Shown: positions 15,168 to 26,923 of the stretch, piece by piece
How the letters are laid out: each line of letters begins with the position of its first letter
Numbering within the stretch: position 1 is the first letter of the stretch
DNA from: Labilithrix sp.
GTDB taxonomy: Bacteria > Myxococcota > Polyangia > Polyangiales > Polyangiaceae
Reading direction: 5' to 3'
Assembly: GCA_028287035.1 (NCBI GenBank)
Contig: JAQBQL010000047.1
Coordinates: forward strand, 1-37,988
DNA: 37,988 nt
Notes under the pieces: generated by a model
The model's input: the letters and a program-made list of their open reading frames with translations, nothing else
Told to the model about the DNA's origin: nothing
Databases searched by the model: none
Program-made: the position numbers and the translations under genes

Positions 15168-16457
15168 ATGAACGTCGCACGACCTGCCGAACCCGTGACC
15201 ACCGGCGACGGTGCCGCGCTCATCACGCTGCGCCGGGTCGAGAAGGACTACGAGTCCGGCGCCGGCACCGTCCGCGCGCTCCGCGAGGTCGATCTCGAGA
15301 TCAAGCAGGGCGAGTTCGTCGCCATCGTCGGGACCAGCGGCTCCGGCAAGAGCACGCTGATGAACATCCTCGGCTGCCTCGACCGGCCGACCCGCGGCGT
15401 CTACGAGCTCGCCGGGTTCGACGTCGGCGCGCGCGCCAGCGACGCCCGCGCCATCCTCCGGAACCGGCTCATCGGCTTCATCTTCCAGGGCTTCAACCTG
15501 CTCCCGCGCACGACCGCCCAGGAGAACGTGGAGCTCCCGCTCGTGTACCGCGGCGTGCCCGCGCGCGAGCGTCGCGCGATGGCCGAGGAGGCGCTCGGCG
15601 CGGTCGGTCTCGCGGCGCGTGGCCATCACACGCCGAACCAGCTGTCGGGTGGCCAGCAGCAGCGCGTCGCGATCGCGCGGGCCCTCGTCACGAAGCCGCC
15701 CATGCTCCTCGCCGACGAGCCCACCGGCAACCTCGACACGCGCACGAGCCTCGAGGTCCTGTCGCTGCTGCAGTCGCTGAACCGGGACCGCGGCATCACC
15801 ATCGTCCTCGTCACGCACGAGCACGACATCGCCGCCTGCGCGAAGCGCGTCGTCACCTTCCGGGACGGCCGCATCGTCACCGACGTCGTGCAGGAGTCGC
15901 CGCTCGATGCGCAGCGTGAGCTCGACCTGCTCCCGCCGCCCGAGGCGAGCACCGCCGCCGAGGAGGACGCGGCCGACCCGGCCCTCGCGGCGCGCCGTCG
16001 CCTCGGCGGCCCGGTGCCGGCGCTCCTCTACGTGGTGATGGCAGCCTTCGGGGTGCTCGGCCTGATCCTCGGGAGCGTCTACGCGAGCGCGGTCCTCGAT
16101 CTTGCGCCCACCACGCCGCCGATCGTCCCGCTCGTGTTCGCGTTCGTCCTCGAGGCGATGGCGGCGGCCTGGTACGGCGGTCGCCGCTTCGGCCGCCCGC
16201 TCACGAGCGACCAGCGCGTGCGCGTCGCGGTCACGTACACCATCGTCACCACGCTCCTCATCGCGCCGCTCCTCGCGTTCGGCGCGGGCGGCAAGGCGCT
16301 GCTCGGCCGCCTCGAGGGGCTCTCCTCGGGCGGCATCGTGGCGGCGCTTGCCGTGACGCTGCTGGGCCTCGTCGCGCTCGCGCTCGCGCGCTACCTCGTG
16401 ATCGCGCTGCTGTCGCCGGTGGTTGCTCCGGGGGTCAAGGCGAAGGGTCACGCGTGA
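15168..16457 (+). CDS. MacB-type ABC ATPase with a C-terminal four-helix membrane tail
   Basis: A 429-residue fusion. Residues 15-245 form an ABC ATPase of the LolD/MacB group: Walker A GTSGSGKS (55-62), Q-loop Gln107 ([10 protein letters not shown]), signature LSGGQQQR (159-166), Walker B LLADEP (180-185) and H-loop His217. Family members normally stop here or are fused to an FtsX permease. This one continues with an acidic linker (245-280) and about 150 residues containing four hydrophobic helices (roughly 284-308, 318-337, 351-373, 389-418) separated by short loops, with no FtsX/MacB signature. The reading frame is continuous, with G/C-rich third positions throughout, so the tail is not an artefact of a shifted frame. 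The stop overlaps the GTG of the first permease (GTGA). It energises the export complex; the tail's role is unknown. Confidence 0.9.
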   Translation: MNVARPAEPVTTGDGAALITLRRVEKDYESGAGTVRALREVDLEIKQGEFVAIVGTSGSGKSTLMNILGCLDRPTRGVYELAGFDVGARASDARAILRNRLIGFIFQGFNLLPRTTAQENVELPLVYRGVPARERRAMAEEALGAVGLAARGHHTPNQLSGGQQQRVAIARALVTKPPMLLADEPTGNLDTRTSLEVLSLLQSLNRDRGITIVLVTHEHDIAACAKRVVTFRDGRIVTDVVQESPLDAQRELDLLPPPEASTAAEEDAADPALAARRRLGGPVPALLYVVMAAFGVLGLILGSVYASAVLDLAPTTPPIVPLVFAFVLEAMAAAWYGGRRFGRPLTSDQRVRVAVTYTIVTTLLIAPLLAFGAGGKALLGRLEGLSSGGIVAALAVTLLGLVALALARYLVIALLSPVVAPGVKAKGHA

Positions 16458-17683
16458 GCAGCATCAAGCTGGTGCTGTCGGCCATCGTGCTCGCCCTGTC
16501 GGCGATCGTCCGGAACAAGCTGCGCGCGGCGCTCACCGTGCTCGGCATCCTCATCGGCGTCACGGCAGTGGTCATCGTCACCGCCCTCGCCAGCGGCGCT
16601 TCGGACAGCGTCGGCAGCGCCATCGACAGCTTCGGGGCCAACCTCCTCTTCATCAACCCGGAGAGCGTCCAGTCGTCGGGCGCCAAGGGCAAGGTCACGG
16701 GCCGCCTCACCGAGAACGACGCCCGCGCGGTCGCCCGTGACGCGGTGAGCGTCGAGCGCGTGGCGCCCTTCCTCTCCGCGGCAGGCCAGGTGGTGAGCGG
16801 CGACAAGAACGCCTCGACGTACCTCATCGGCACCACCTCTGCGTACTTCCCGATCCGCCGCTACAACGTCGAGAAGGGCGAGGTGTGGACCGACAGCGAC
16901 GAGCTCCTCAAGACCAAGGTGTGCATCGTCGGCACCACCGTCGCCGAGAAGCTGTTCGGCAACGCCGACCCGATCGGGCGCAGCGTCCGCATCGGGCGCA
17001 GCCCTTACCGCATCATCGGGGTGCTCGAGCCGAAGGGCACCTCGGCGTTCGGCGAGGACCAGGACGATCGCCTGCTCATGCCGATCGGTAGCTTCCGCGC
17101 GCGCGTGCTGCCGACCGCCCCCGGCCGCGTCGACATGTTCATGGCGAGCGCCACCTCCGACAAGACGACGGCGCGCGCGCAGGCGCAGATCACGTCACTC
17201 CTGCGGCAGCGTCATCGCATCGCCGAGGGCCGCGACGCCGACTTCTCCGTCAACACCCAGGCCGAGTTCCGCGAGAAGCAGCAGGCCATCGCCGACACGC
17301 TCTCGGCGCTCCTGCTCGCGGTCGCCGCGGTGAGCCTCGTGGTCGGCGGCATCGGGGTCATGAACATCATGCTGGTGAGCGTCGCCGAGCGAACGCGCGA
17401 GATCGGCATCCGCCTCTCGATCGGCGCGCGCGAGCGGGACATCCTCGTGCAGTTCCTGGTCGAGGCGATCGTGCTCAGCCTCGCCGGCGGCATCCTCGGC
17501 ATCGCGGTCGGCGCGATCACGACGCTCGGCCTCGGCCGCGCGCTCGGCTGGAACACCACCCCGAGCGGGCTCTCGGTCCTCGTGGCCTTCGCGACGAGCG
17601 CGTTCATCGGCGTCGTGTTCGGCTACCTTCCGGCGCGCCGCGCCGCCAAGCTCGATCCCATCGACGCCCTGAGGCAGGAGTAG
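16454..17683 (+). CDS. MacB/FtsX-type ABC permease, first copy
   Basis: A 409-residue permease of the MacB type. One helix lies near the N-terminus (about 21-45, LRAALTVLGILIGVTAVVIVTAL), followed by a periplasmic MacB_PCD domain (about 50-270) and three C-terminal helices of the FtsX domain. The diagnostic motif VGGIGVMNIMLVSVAERTREIGIR is at about 297-320, and the protein ends with the conserved RRAAKLDPIDALRQE. The GTG start overlaps the ATPase stop by 4 nt. Length is typical for a MacB permease without its own ATPase. The following gene is a paralogue of identical length, so the pump may be a heterodimer of the two permeases. It probably exports a peptide, lipid or antibiotic-like substrate; this cannot be told from sequence. 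Confidence 0.93.
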   Translation: MSSIKLVLSAIVLALSAIVRNKLRAALTVLGILIGVTAVVIVTALASGASDSVGSAIDSFGANLLFINPESVQSSGAKGKVTGRLTENDARAVARDAVSVERVAPFLSAAGQVVSGDKNASTYLIGTTSAYFPIRRYNVEKGEVWTDSDELLKTKVCIVGTTVAEKLFGNADPIGRSVRIGRSPYRIIGVLEPKGTSAFGEDQDDRLLMPIGSFRARVLPTAPGRVDMFMASATSDKTTARAQAQITSLLRQRHRIAEGRDADFSVNTQAEFREKQQAIADTLSALLLAVAAVSLVVGGIGVMNIMLVSVAERTREIGIRLSIGARERDILVQFLVEAIVLSLAGGILGIAVGAITTLGLGRALGWNTTPSGLSVLVAFATSAFIGVVFGYLPARRAAKLDPIDALRQE

Positions 17684-17685
17684 CG

Positions 17686-18915
<1,230 letters not shown>

Positions 18916-18969
18916 GCGCTTAAGGGGCGGCGGCCTCGGACGTTCTTCCTGGGCGAGAGGTCAGGACAC

Positions 18970-21036
<2,067 letters not shown>

Positions 21037-21058
21037 CACGAAGGGGAGAAGAACAGTC

Positions 21059-22267
21059 GTGACGAACGAAGCAGCACTGCCCGGTACGCGGCGAAGGATC
21101 CTGGTCGTCGACGACGAGGACCGTAACCGTCGCCTCCTCGATGCCCTGCTCGCGCCGGAGGGCTACGAGGTCCTCCAGGCGGCGAGCGGCGCGGAGGCGC
21201 TCGCCACCATCGTGCGCGAGCCGGTCGACGTGGTCCTCCTCGACCGCATGATGCCGGGCCTCGACGGCATCGAGACGTGCCGGCGCATCCGCGGTGAGCT
21301 CGGCCGGCTCGATCTGCCGATCGTGTTCGTCACCGCGGCGGCCGACCGTCAGAGCCGCGTCGCCGCGAAGCAGGCCGGCGCCGACGACTTCCTCGTGAAG
21401 CCCATCGACGAGTACGAGCTCTTCGCCCGCCTCGAGAACCTGCTGCTCGTGAAGGCCTACCGCGATCTCCGCGAGCACCAGCGCGTCGTGATCGAGGCCG
21501 AGCTCCAGCAGCGCACCAGCCAGCTGCTGCGCGCCGAGCGGCTCGCCACCGTCGGCACCCTCGCCGCGGGGGTCGGCCACGAGCTGAACAACGTGGCGCA
21601 GGTGATGAACACGGCGCTCTACATGATCCGCGCGTCGGTCGCGAAGCAGCAGGTGCTCGCCCTGGAGGACCTCGATGCTCTCGTGTTCGTCAGCGAGCAC
21701 CTCGCGAGCCACGCCGCGCAGATGCTGCGGCTCGGCAAGCCCGAGGTCGAGAAGAGCGAGACGTTCGACGTTCGCGCGGTGGTCTCCTCCACCCTCTCGA
21801 TGCTGCGGCTCGCCGGGCGCACGAAGATGGTCCAGGTGAGGGCGGAGCTGCCCGCGTCGCCGCAGTGGATGACGGGCAGCCGGGTGAACCTCGAGCAGGT
21901 GCTCGTCAACCTCGTCGCCAACGCCGCCGACGCGATCACCGGCGTCGGCTCGACGGGCGGCGGCCAGACGATCAGCGTCACGCTCACCCCGGCGGGCTCA
22001 CGCATCCGCGTCAGCGTCACCGACGACGGGCCGGGCATGGCCGAGGAGGTCCGCGCGCGCATCTTCGATGCGTACTTCACGACCAAGCCCGCCGGTTACG
22101 GGACCGGCCTCGGCCTTCCGGTGGTGAAGCACATCGTCGCGTCGCTCGGGGGCGAGCTCGTGGTGACGAGCACGGTGGGCCACGGCACGAGCATGTCGTT
22201 CGACGTCGAGGCGAGCAACGCCGGCACGGCGTGGATCCAGGGCTCCCGCATGGCCGTCGCCGTGTGA
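21059..22267 (+). CDS. Response-regulator receiver fused to histidine kinase
   Basis: A 402-residue hybrid with the receiver at the N-terminus. The receiver (about 12-130) has the acidic pocket VVDDED, phospho-acceptor Asp62 in LLDRMMPG, Thr92 and Lys114 (LVKP). A coiled linker joins it to a HisKA-like domain with His174 in GVGHELNNVAQVMN, the form seen in NtrB-like and cyanobacterial-type kinases. The ATPase domain has Asn288 (LVNLVANAADA), DDGPG (322-326) and GTGLGL (349-354). The start is GTG 21059-21061, with AAGGGGAGAAG upstream. No output DNA-binding domain is present, so the signal must pass to a protein elsewhere. Next to the GAF-PAS kinase this makes a plausible two-step relay: upstream His471 to Asp62, which then controls the fused kinase (inference). 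Confidence 0.92.
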   Translation: MTNEAALPGTRRRILVVDDEDRNRRLLDALLAPEGYEVLQAASGAEALATIVREPVDVVLLDRMMPGLDGIETCRRIRGELGRLDLPIVFVTAAADRQSRVAAKQAGADDFLVKPIDEYELFARLENLLLVKAYRDLREHQRVVIEAELQQRTSQLLRAERLATVGTLAAGVGHELNNVAQVMNTALYMIRASVAKQQVLALEDLDALVFVSEHLASHAAQMLRLGKPEVEKSETFDVRAVVSSTLSMLRLAGRTKMVQVRAELPASPQWMTGSRVNLEQVLVNLVANAADAITGVGSTGGGQTISVTLTPAGSRIRVSVTDDGPGMAEEVRARIFDAYFTTKPAGYGTGLGLPVVKHIVASLGGELVVTSTVGHGTSMSFDVEASNAGTAWIQGSRMAVAV

Positions 22268-22277
22268 GCGGCGTCGC

Positions 22278-23867
22278 CTACTGGACGGCGATCCCCGCCC
22301 GCTTGCCGCGCAGAACGAACTTCTGCACCTTCCCGGTGGCGGTCTTCGGCAGCTCGGGGACGAGGTGGAAGGCCGTCGGCGTCTTGAAGTGCGCGAGGCG
22401 CGCGCGGATGAACTGACGGAGCTCACCATCGACGACCGAAGCTCCCGCCTTGAGGACCACGAACGCGTGGGGGGTCTCTCCCCACTTCTCGCTCGGCATC
22501 CCGACGACCGCCGCCTCCTGCACCGCGGGATGCTCGAGGAGCACGCCCTCGATCTCCACCGACGAGATGTTCTCGCCGCCGCTGATGATGACGTCCTTCA
22601 GCCGGTCGCGGATCTCGGCGTAGCCGTCGGGATGGACCACCGCCGCGTCGCCGGAGTGGAAGTAGCCGCCGCGGAGCGCGGTGCTCGTCGCCTCCGGATC
22701 CTCGAAGTAGCCCTTCATCACGACGTTGCCGCGCACCGTGATCTCGCCGGGCGTGACCCCGTCGTGCGGGACCTCGTGGCCCTCCTCGTCGACGACGAGC
22801 AGCTCGCCGGACGTGATGAGCTCGACGCCCTGCCGCGCCTTCACGATAGCGCGCTGCTCGGACGAGAGGCCCTCGTGCTCGGGCAGCGGCTCGCACACCG
22901 TGATGAACGGAGCGGTCTCGGTGAGGCCGTAGACGTGCGTGATCTCCCAGCCGAGCTCCCCCTCGATGCGTCCGATGGTGGCCGCGGCGGGCGGCGCGCC
23001 GGCGGTGAGGACGCGCACCCCGCGGGGCACGTCGCTCCGCTGCTCGGCCGGGGCGTTCGCGATGCCGATGAGCACCGTGGGCGCCGCGCACAGCATCGTG
23101 ACCCCCTCGCGGCGCGTCTCGGCGAACACGGTGCCCGGATCGACCTTGCGGAGGCAGACGTGCGTGCCGCCCACCGCGGTCACGGTCCACGTGAACGTCC
23201 AGCCGTTCGCGTGGAACATCGGGAGCGTCCACAGGTAGCGCTCCTTCACGGTCATGTGGACGTGCACCAGGGTGCCGACCGAGTTGAGGTACGCGTTGCG
23301 GTGCGTGATCATCACGCCCTTCGGCTTGGCCGTCGTCCCGCTCGTGTAGTTGATGGTGAGGAGGTCGGTCTCCTCGAGGGGCGGGCGCACGAAGGACGGC
23401 TCGCTGATCGCCGCGAGCTCCTGCTCGTAGTCGAGCCATCCGTCGGGAAGGCCGCTGGCGGGGCGCTCGAGCGCCACGAAGTGCCGCACGTTCGGGACGC
23501 GATCGCGGATGCCGTCGACGAGCGCGACGTACTCGCTGTGGACGCACACGACGCTCGAGCCGGAGTGCGCGAGGATGTACGCGAAGTCGTCGGCGACGAG
23601 CCGGTAGTTGATCGGGACGAGCACCGCGCCGAGCTGCGGCACGGCGTAGAACGACTCGAGCATGCCGTGCGTGTTCGGCGCGAGGTAGGCGACGCGATCG
23701 CCGCGCTTCACCCCGAGCTTCGTCGCCAGCACCGTCGACCAGCGGTCGCACCGGGCGAACAGCTGCTCGTACGTGAAGCGGATGTCACCATCGACCACCG
23801 CCTCGCGCGCGCCGTGGAGGCGGCGCGTACGGCGCATGAAGTCGAGCGGCGTGAGCGGCGTTTCCAT
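22278..23867 (-). CDS. Acyl-CoA synthetase (AMP-dependent, medium/long-chain type)
   Basis: A 529-residue adenylate-forming enzyme that activates a carboxylic acid to its CoA thioester with ATP. The core motifs are present: YTSGTTAKPKGVM (174-186), YGLTETAP (313-320), HSGDAAV (404-410), DRLKDVIISGGENISSVEIE (421-440) and the C-terminal catalytic Lys513 in PKTATGKVQK. Length and the WTLPMFHANGWTFTW stretch fit the AlkK/FadD-like branch that handles medium- or long-chain fatty acids or aryl acids. The start is ATG 23865-23867 with a GGAGG ribosome site. It converges with the histidine kinase gene (10-nt gap). It lies on the opposite strand about 1.8 kb from an acyl-CoA catabolic operon and could supply its substrate (inference). 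Confidence 0.92.
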   Translation of the reverse strand: METPLTPLDFMRRTRRLHGAREAVVDGDIRFTYEQLFARCDRWSTVLATKLGVKRGDRVAYLAPNTHGMLESFYAVPQLGAVLVPINYRLVADDFAYILAHSGSSVVCVHSEYVALVDGIRDRVPNVRHFVALERPASGLPDGWLDYEQELAAISEPSFVRPPLEETDLLTINYTSGTTAKPKGVMITHRNAYLNSVGTLVHVHMTVKERYLWTLPMFHANGWTFTWTVTAVGGTHVCLRKVDPGTVFAETRREGVTMLCAAPTVLIGIANAPAEQRSDVPRGVRVLTAGAPPAAATIGRIEGELGWEITHVYGLTETAPFITVCEPLPEHEGLSSEQRAIVKARQGVELITSGELLVVDEEGHEVPHDGVTPGEITVRGNVVMKGYFEDPEATSTALRGGYFHSGDAAVVHPDGYAEIRDRLKDVIISGGENISSVEIEGVLLEHPAVQEAAVVGMPSEKWGETPHAFVVLKAGASVVDGELRQFIRARLAHFKTPTAFHLVPELPKTATGKVQKFVLRGKRAGIAVQ

Positions 23868-23908
23868 GGACGGCCTCCGGGCGCCCGATCATACACCGCG
23901 GGGGCAGG

Positions 23909-24538
23909 TCAGTTCGACCAGACCTGGGCGGCCCAGCTGCCCTTGCCGGCACCGATGCCGACGAGGAACGTCACCTCGTCGCTCGCCGCGAAGCACACCG
24001 TGCCGTCCACCGGGAGCGCGGCGCCCGCCGACTCCGCGACGAGGTCGCCCGCCGAGTCGCGCAGCATGGCGACGGCGTCCTTCACGCCCTCGTCCGTCGC
24101 GAAGACGATGCGGTAGCACTTGCCGGCCTCGGCGCGGACCTTCTGCTCCTGGGCGGGCGCGTGGTCGGCCTGCTGTCCCCTGAGGAGAGCGCCCGCGGGC
24201 TTCATCTTCCCGGCGGCCGCGCACGCCTCGCCGAGCCGCTTCACGAGGGCCTCCGGATCCTTGGCGTGGCTCGACGCGCCGCCGCCGCACGCGAAGAGCG
24301 CCGGGTCGGTCTTGCGCGTCGCCTTCTTCGATCCTGCGACGCCCGGAGGCGGCATCGGCGAGAGAGGCGGCAGGCCGCTGGGCGGCGGGGAGAGCGCGGG
24401 CGGCGCGGGCGTGCTGCTCGAGGCGCGAGGCGAGGTGGGACGGGCCGCGGGCTTCGGGCCATCCCCGCCGCACGCGCTCGACGTGGTGACGAGGAGAGCG
24501 AGCCCGGCCGTCCGCACGAGGAGAAGGCGCATCTGCAT
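23909..24538 (-). CDS. Putative lipoprotein with Pro-rich linker
   Basis: A 209-residue predicted lipoprotein. The signal (residues 1-22) ends in TSSAC with Cys23. A Pro/Ser/Ala-rich linker (about 28-68) follows, then a globular domain (75-209) with three cysteines (in FACGGG, EACAAAG and GKCYRI) plus VCFAASD. The end of the domain has the strand pattern DEVTFLVGIGAGKGSWAAQVW, reminiscent of small beta-sandwich domains of periplasmic proteins. The start is ATG 24536-24538; a second ATG lies two codons later, and AAGGGCAG precedes them. It is divergent from the Sua5-type gene with a 41-nt gap. No function can be assigned. Confidence 0.7.
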   Translation of the reverse strand: MQMRLLLVRTAGLALLVTTSSACGGDGPKPAARPTSPRASSSTPAPPALSPPPSGLPPLSPMPPPGVAGSKKATRKTDPALFACGGGASSHAKDPEALVKRLGEACAAAGKMKPAGALLRGQQADHAPAQEQKVRAEAGKCYRIVFATDEGVKDAVAMLRDSAGDLVAESAGAALPVDGTVCFAASDEVTFLVGIGAGKGSWAAQVWSN

Positions 24539-24579
24539 CTGCCCTTGGACTGTAGCGCTGTTCGACTAGGTTGGGGCCC

Positions 24580-25578
24580 GTGCCGAAGGTCGTGACCGTG
24601 TCTGCGTCTGCCCCTGAGCCGGCGGTGATCGCCGAGGCGGCGGCGGTGCTCGCGCGCGGCGGGCTCGTCGCGTTCCCGACCGAGACCGTCTACGGCCTGG
24701 GCGCGCGCGGCCTGCACGGAGGCGACGTCCTCCGCATCTTCGCGGCGAAGGAGCGGCCGGCCGGTCACCCGCTCATCCTCCATGTCACGGGCGAGGCCAT
24801 GGCGCGCACGCTCGCTGCCACGTGGACGGCGGACGCCGCGGCGCTGGCGCGCGCCTTCTGGCCGGGACCGCTCACGCTCGTCGTGCCGCGTGCTCCGCAC
24901 GTTCCCCCGGAGGTCACGGGCGGGCTCGACTCGGTGGGTCTTCGCGCGCCGGCGCATGCGGTGGCGCTCGCGCTCATCGAGGCGGCAGGCGAGCCGCTGG
25001 CCGCGCCGAGCGCCAACGCCCACATGCACGTGTCACCGACGACGGCCGCTCATGTCGTCCGTTCGCTCGGCGATCGCGTGGAGCTCGTGCTCGACGCAGG
25101 TCCGTGCGCGCACGGCATCGAGTCGACGGTCGTGGACCTCACCGGCGACGTGCCGCGCGTGCTGCGCGCAGGCGCGACGAGCCTCGAGGCGCTCCGGCGC
25201 GTGGTGCCCGCGATCGCGCACGACCCCGAGGGGCTCACGGTGGCCGGCGACGCGCCGCGTGCTTCGCCAGGACAGGCGGCCCGTCACTACGCGCCGCGCA
25301 CCGACGTGCGGCTGTCCGCGCACGCCGAGGCGGACGTCGCGGCGCTCGTCGCGACGGGCAAGCGCGTCGGTCTCGTCTCGTGGGAGGCGCCAGCGGCCGT
25401 GGAGGTCGCGGCGTTCGTGCGGCGCCTCGGCAGCGACGCGGAAGGCTACGCGCGAGCGCTCTTCGCCGCGCTCCACGACGCCGACGCGGCGAGCCTCGAC
25501 GTGCTCGTCATCGCGCAGGTGCCGGACGATCCCGCGTGGTGGGCAGTGCGCGATCGCGTGCTCCGCGCGGCCAGGTAG
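24580..25578 (+). CDS. Threonylcarbamoyl-AMP synthase, Sua5 type
   Basis: A 332-residue enzyme that makes threonylcarbamoyl-AMP from threonine, bicarbonate and ATP for the t6A modification of tRNA position 37. The YrdC domain (1-205) has VAFPTETVYGLGARG (30-44), AKERPAGHPLILHV (56-69, Lys57/Arg59), the nucleotide-binding SAN in APSANAHMHVSPT, GIESTVVDL and VLRAGA. A linker with SPGQAARHYAPR precedes the Sua5 C-terminal domain (about 245-332), so this is the long Sua5 form rather than TsaC. I place the start at GTG 24580; a TTG three codons earlier is also in frame. A palindrome and hairpin lie just after the stop. Confidence 0.92.
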   Translation: MPKVVTVSASAPEPAVIAEAAAVLARGGLVAFPTETVYGLGARGLHGGDVLRIFAAKERPAGHPLILHVTGEAMARTLAATWTADAAALARAFWPGPLTLVVPRAPHVPPEVTGGLDSVGLRAPAHAVALALIEAAGEPLAAPSANAHMHVSPTTAAHVVRSLGDRVELVLDAGPCAHGIESTVVDLTGDVPRVLRAGATSLEALRRVVPAIAHDPEGLTVAGDAPRASPGQAARHYAPRTDVRLSAHAEADVAALVATGKRVGLVSWEAPAAVEVAAFVRRLGSDAEGYARALFAALHDADAASLDVLVIAQVPDDPAWWAVRDRVLRAAR

Positions 25579-25588
25579 AAGGCCGTCA

Positions 25589-25616
25589 CTCAGGCCTGAG
25601 GTGAGGCCGCGTCACC
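25589..25616 (+). terminator. Palindrome and hairpin after the Sua5-type gene
   Basis: CTCAGGCCTGAG (25589-25600) is a perfect 12-bp palindrome, extendable by TCA/TGA with a one-base bulge. It overlaps a second hairpin, GGTGA-N7-TCACC (25600-25616), followed by TTTA. It lies 11 nt past the stop codon. A weak terminator is the simplest reading; the two alternative folds could also serve as an operator for the operon downstream. Confidence 0.4.
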
Positions 25617-25635
25617 TTTACATCGGCGCGTTTCG

Positions 25636-25649
25636 GCCGTACGAACGGC
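25636..25649. promoter_or_regulatory. Inverted repeat upstream of the acyl-CoA operon
   Basis: GCCGT (25636-25640) and ACGGC (25645-25649) are perfect inverted repeats around ACGA, 22 nt before the RidA-like start codon. The position fits a repressor site over the promoter or leader of the seven-gene operon. No regulator gene lies next to it. Confidence 0.3.
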
Positions 25650-25671
25650 GACCTTCATCGGAGGACGCGCC

Positions 25672-26091
25672 ATGGGTCACAAGGTCATCACCCCTTCGCA
25701 TTTCCCGAGGCCGCGCGGCTACGCGAACGGCATCGTCACCGAGACGGCCGTACCGGGCACGCACCGCGTCCTGCACATCGGCGGGCAGATCGGCTGGGAC
25801 AAGGACGCGCGGATCGTCTCGCAGGACTTCGCGACCCAGTTCCTCCAGTCGCTCGACAACGTCATCGCCGTCGTGCGCGAGGCGGGCGGCGCGACCGAGC
25901 ACATCGTGAAGCTCCTGATCTTCGTGACCGACCTCGAGGCCTACCGCGCGGCGACCGCGCCGATCGGCGAAGGCTGGCGCGCGCGCTTCGGCAAGTACTA
26001 CCCCGCGATGAGCCTCGTGAAGGTGGCCGGGCTGCTCGAGCCGGGCGCGTTCGTCGAGATCGAAGGCGTCGCCATCCTCCCCGGGGTCTGA
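25672..26091 (+). CDS. RidA-family protein, catabolic-cluster type
   Basis: A 139-residue YjgF/YER057c/UK114 family protein, the first gene of a seven-gene run. Family marks are LHIGGQIGWDKDARIV (34-49), ATQFLQSLDNVIAVVREAGG (54-73), IVKLLIFVTDLEAYR (78-92) and VEIEGVAI (128-135). The Arg that binds the substrate carboxylate in true RidA enamine deaminases (in the context PARSxVEV) is replaced by Met113 (PAMSLVKV), so it is probably not a 2-aminoacrylate deaminase. It may instead act on an intermediate of the operon's pathway. The start is ATG 25672 with GGAGGA upstream; the stop is 4 nt before the crotonase start. RidA-like proteins of this kind accompany 2-aminobenzoyl-CoA degradation genes. 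Confidence 0.88.
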   Translation: MGHKVITPSHFPRPRGYANGIVTETAVPGTHRVLHIGGQIGWDKDARIVSQDFATQFLQSLDNVIAVVREAGGATEHIVKLLIFVTDLEAYRAATAPIGEGWRARFGKYYPAMSLVKVAGLLEPGAFVEIEGVAILPGV

Positions 26092-26095
26092 GCGC

Positions 26096-26923
26096 ATGAC
26101 CCTCGCGCCGAAGACGTTCCGTTACGAGCTCTCCGGCTCGGGCGTCGCGACGATCACGCTGGCCCGTCCCGATACGCTCAACTCCCTGACGTTCGCCGTC
26201 TACGAGGAGCTCCGCGACACGTTCGCGGTCCTCGACCAGGATCCTGCGGTGCGCGCCGTGGTGATCACCGGCGAGGGCCGCGCGTTCTGCTCGGGCGGCG
26301 ACGTCGAGGACATCATCAAGGAGCTCTTCGCGCGCGACATGCAGGGCCTGCTCGCGTTCACGCGGGTCACCGGCGCGCTCATCCGCAACATCCGCGCGTG
26401 CCGGCGGCCGGTCGTGGCGGCGGTCAACGGCATCGCGGTCGGAGCGGGCGCGGTCATCGCGCTGGCGTGTGATTTCCGCATCGCCAGCGCGAATGCGAAG
26501 TTCGGTTTCATCTTCCCGCGCGTCGGCCTGTGCGGCGCCGACATGGGCGCCGCGTACCTGCTGCCGCGCGTGGTCGGCCTCGGCCGCGCCAACGAGCTGC
26601 TCTTCCTCGGCGACACGGTGTCCGCCGACGAGGCGTACCGCATCGGCCTCGCCACGAAGGTGGTCGCCCCCGAGGAGTGCCTCGCCGTGGCCCGCGCGCT
26701 CGCCGAGCGCCTCGCGTCCGGGCCGGCCTTCGCGCATGCCATGACGAAGCAGATGCTCGAGTCCGAGTACGCGATGACCCTCGACCAGGCCATCGAGGCC
26801 GAGGCGCAGGCGCAGGCGATCTGCATGCAGCACCCCGATTTTCGCACCGCGTACGACGGCTGGTCGACCAAGCAGCCGATCGTGTTCCAGGGCAGCACCG
26901 GCCCGTTCCAGGCGAGGTCGTGA
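26096..26923 (+). CDS. Enoyl-CoA hydratase/isomerase (crotonase) family protein
   Basis: A 275-residue crotonase-fold protein. The oxyanion-hole elements are FCSGGDV (64-70) and NGIAVGAGAV (111-120). Neither catalytic Glu of classical enoyl-CoA hydratase is present: the first position is Val120 and the second falls in the Phe/Ile run KFGFIFPRVGL. Instead Asp149 in GLCGADMGAAYLLP aligns with the Asp of dienoyl-CoA isomerases (GLAADVGTLQRLP in rat). It may thus be an isomerase, or hydrolyse/hydrate an unusual CoA ester such as a ring-derived one. The C-terminal part (about 200-260) forms the usual helical trimer region. It begins 4 nt after the RidA-like gene and its stop shares GTGA with the acyl-CoA dehydrogenase start. 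Confidence 0.92.
   Translation: MTLAPKTFRYELSGSGVATITLARPDTLNSLTFAVYEELRDTFAVLDQDPAVRAVVITGEGRAFCSGGDVEDIIKELFARDMQGLLAFTRVTGALIRNIRACRRPVVAAVNGIAVGAGAVIALACDFRIASANAKFGFIFPRVGLCGADMGAAYLLPRVVGLGRANELLFLGDTVSADEAYRIGLATKVVAPEECLAVARALAERLASGPAFAHAMTKQMLESEYAMTLDQAIEAEAQAQAICMQHPDFRTAYDGWSTKQPIVFQGSTGPFQARS

Noticed and set aside
14904..16451. A 515-codon minus-strand frame opposite the adaptor and ATPase genes
   Set aside because: It mirrors the codon pattern of the ATPase gene, whose Walker and signature motifs are unmistakable.
22365..24116. Long plus-strand frame opposite the acyl-CoA synthetase
   Set aside because: Antisense shadow; the minus strand has all adenylation motifs and a GGAGG ribosome site.
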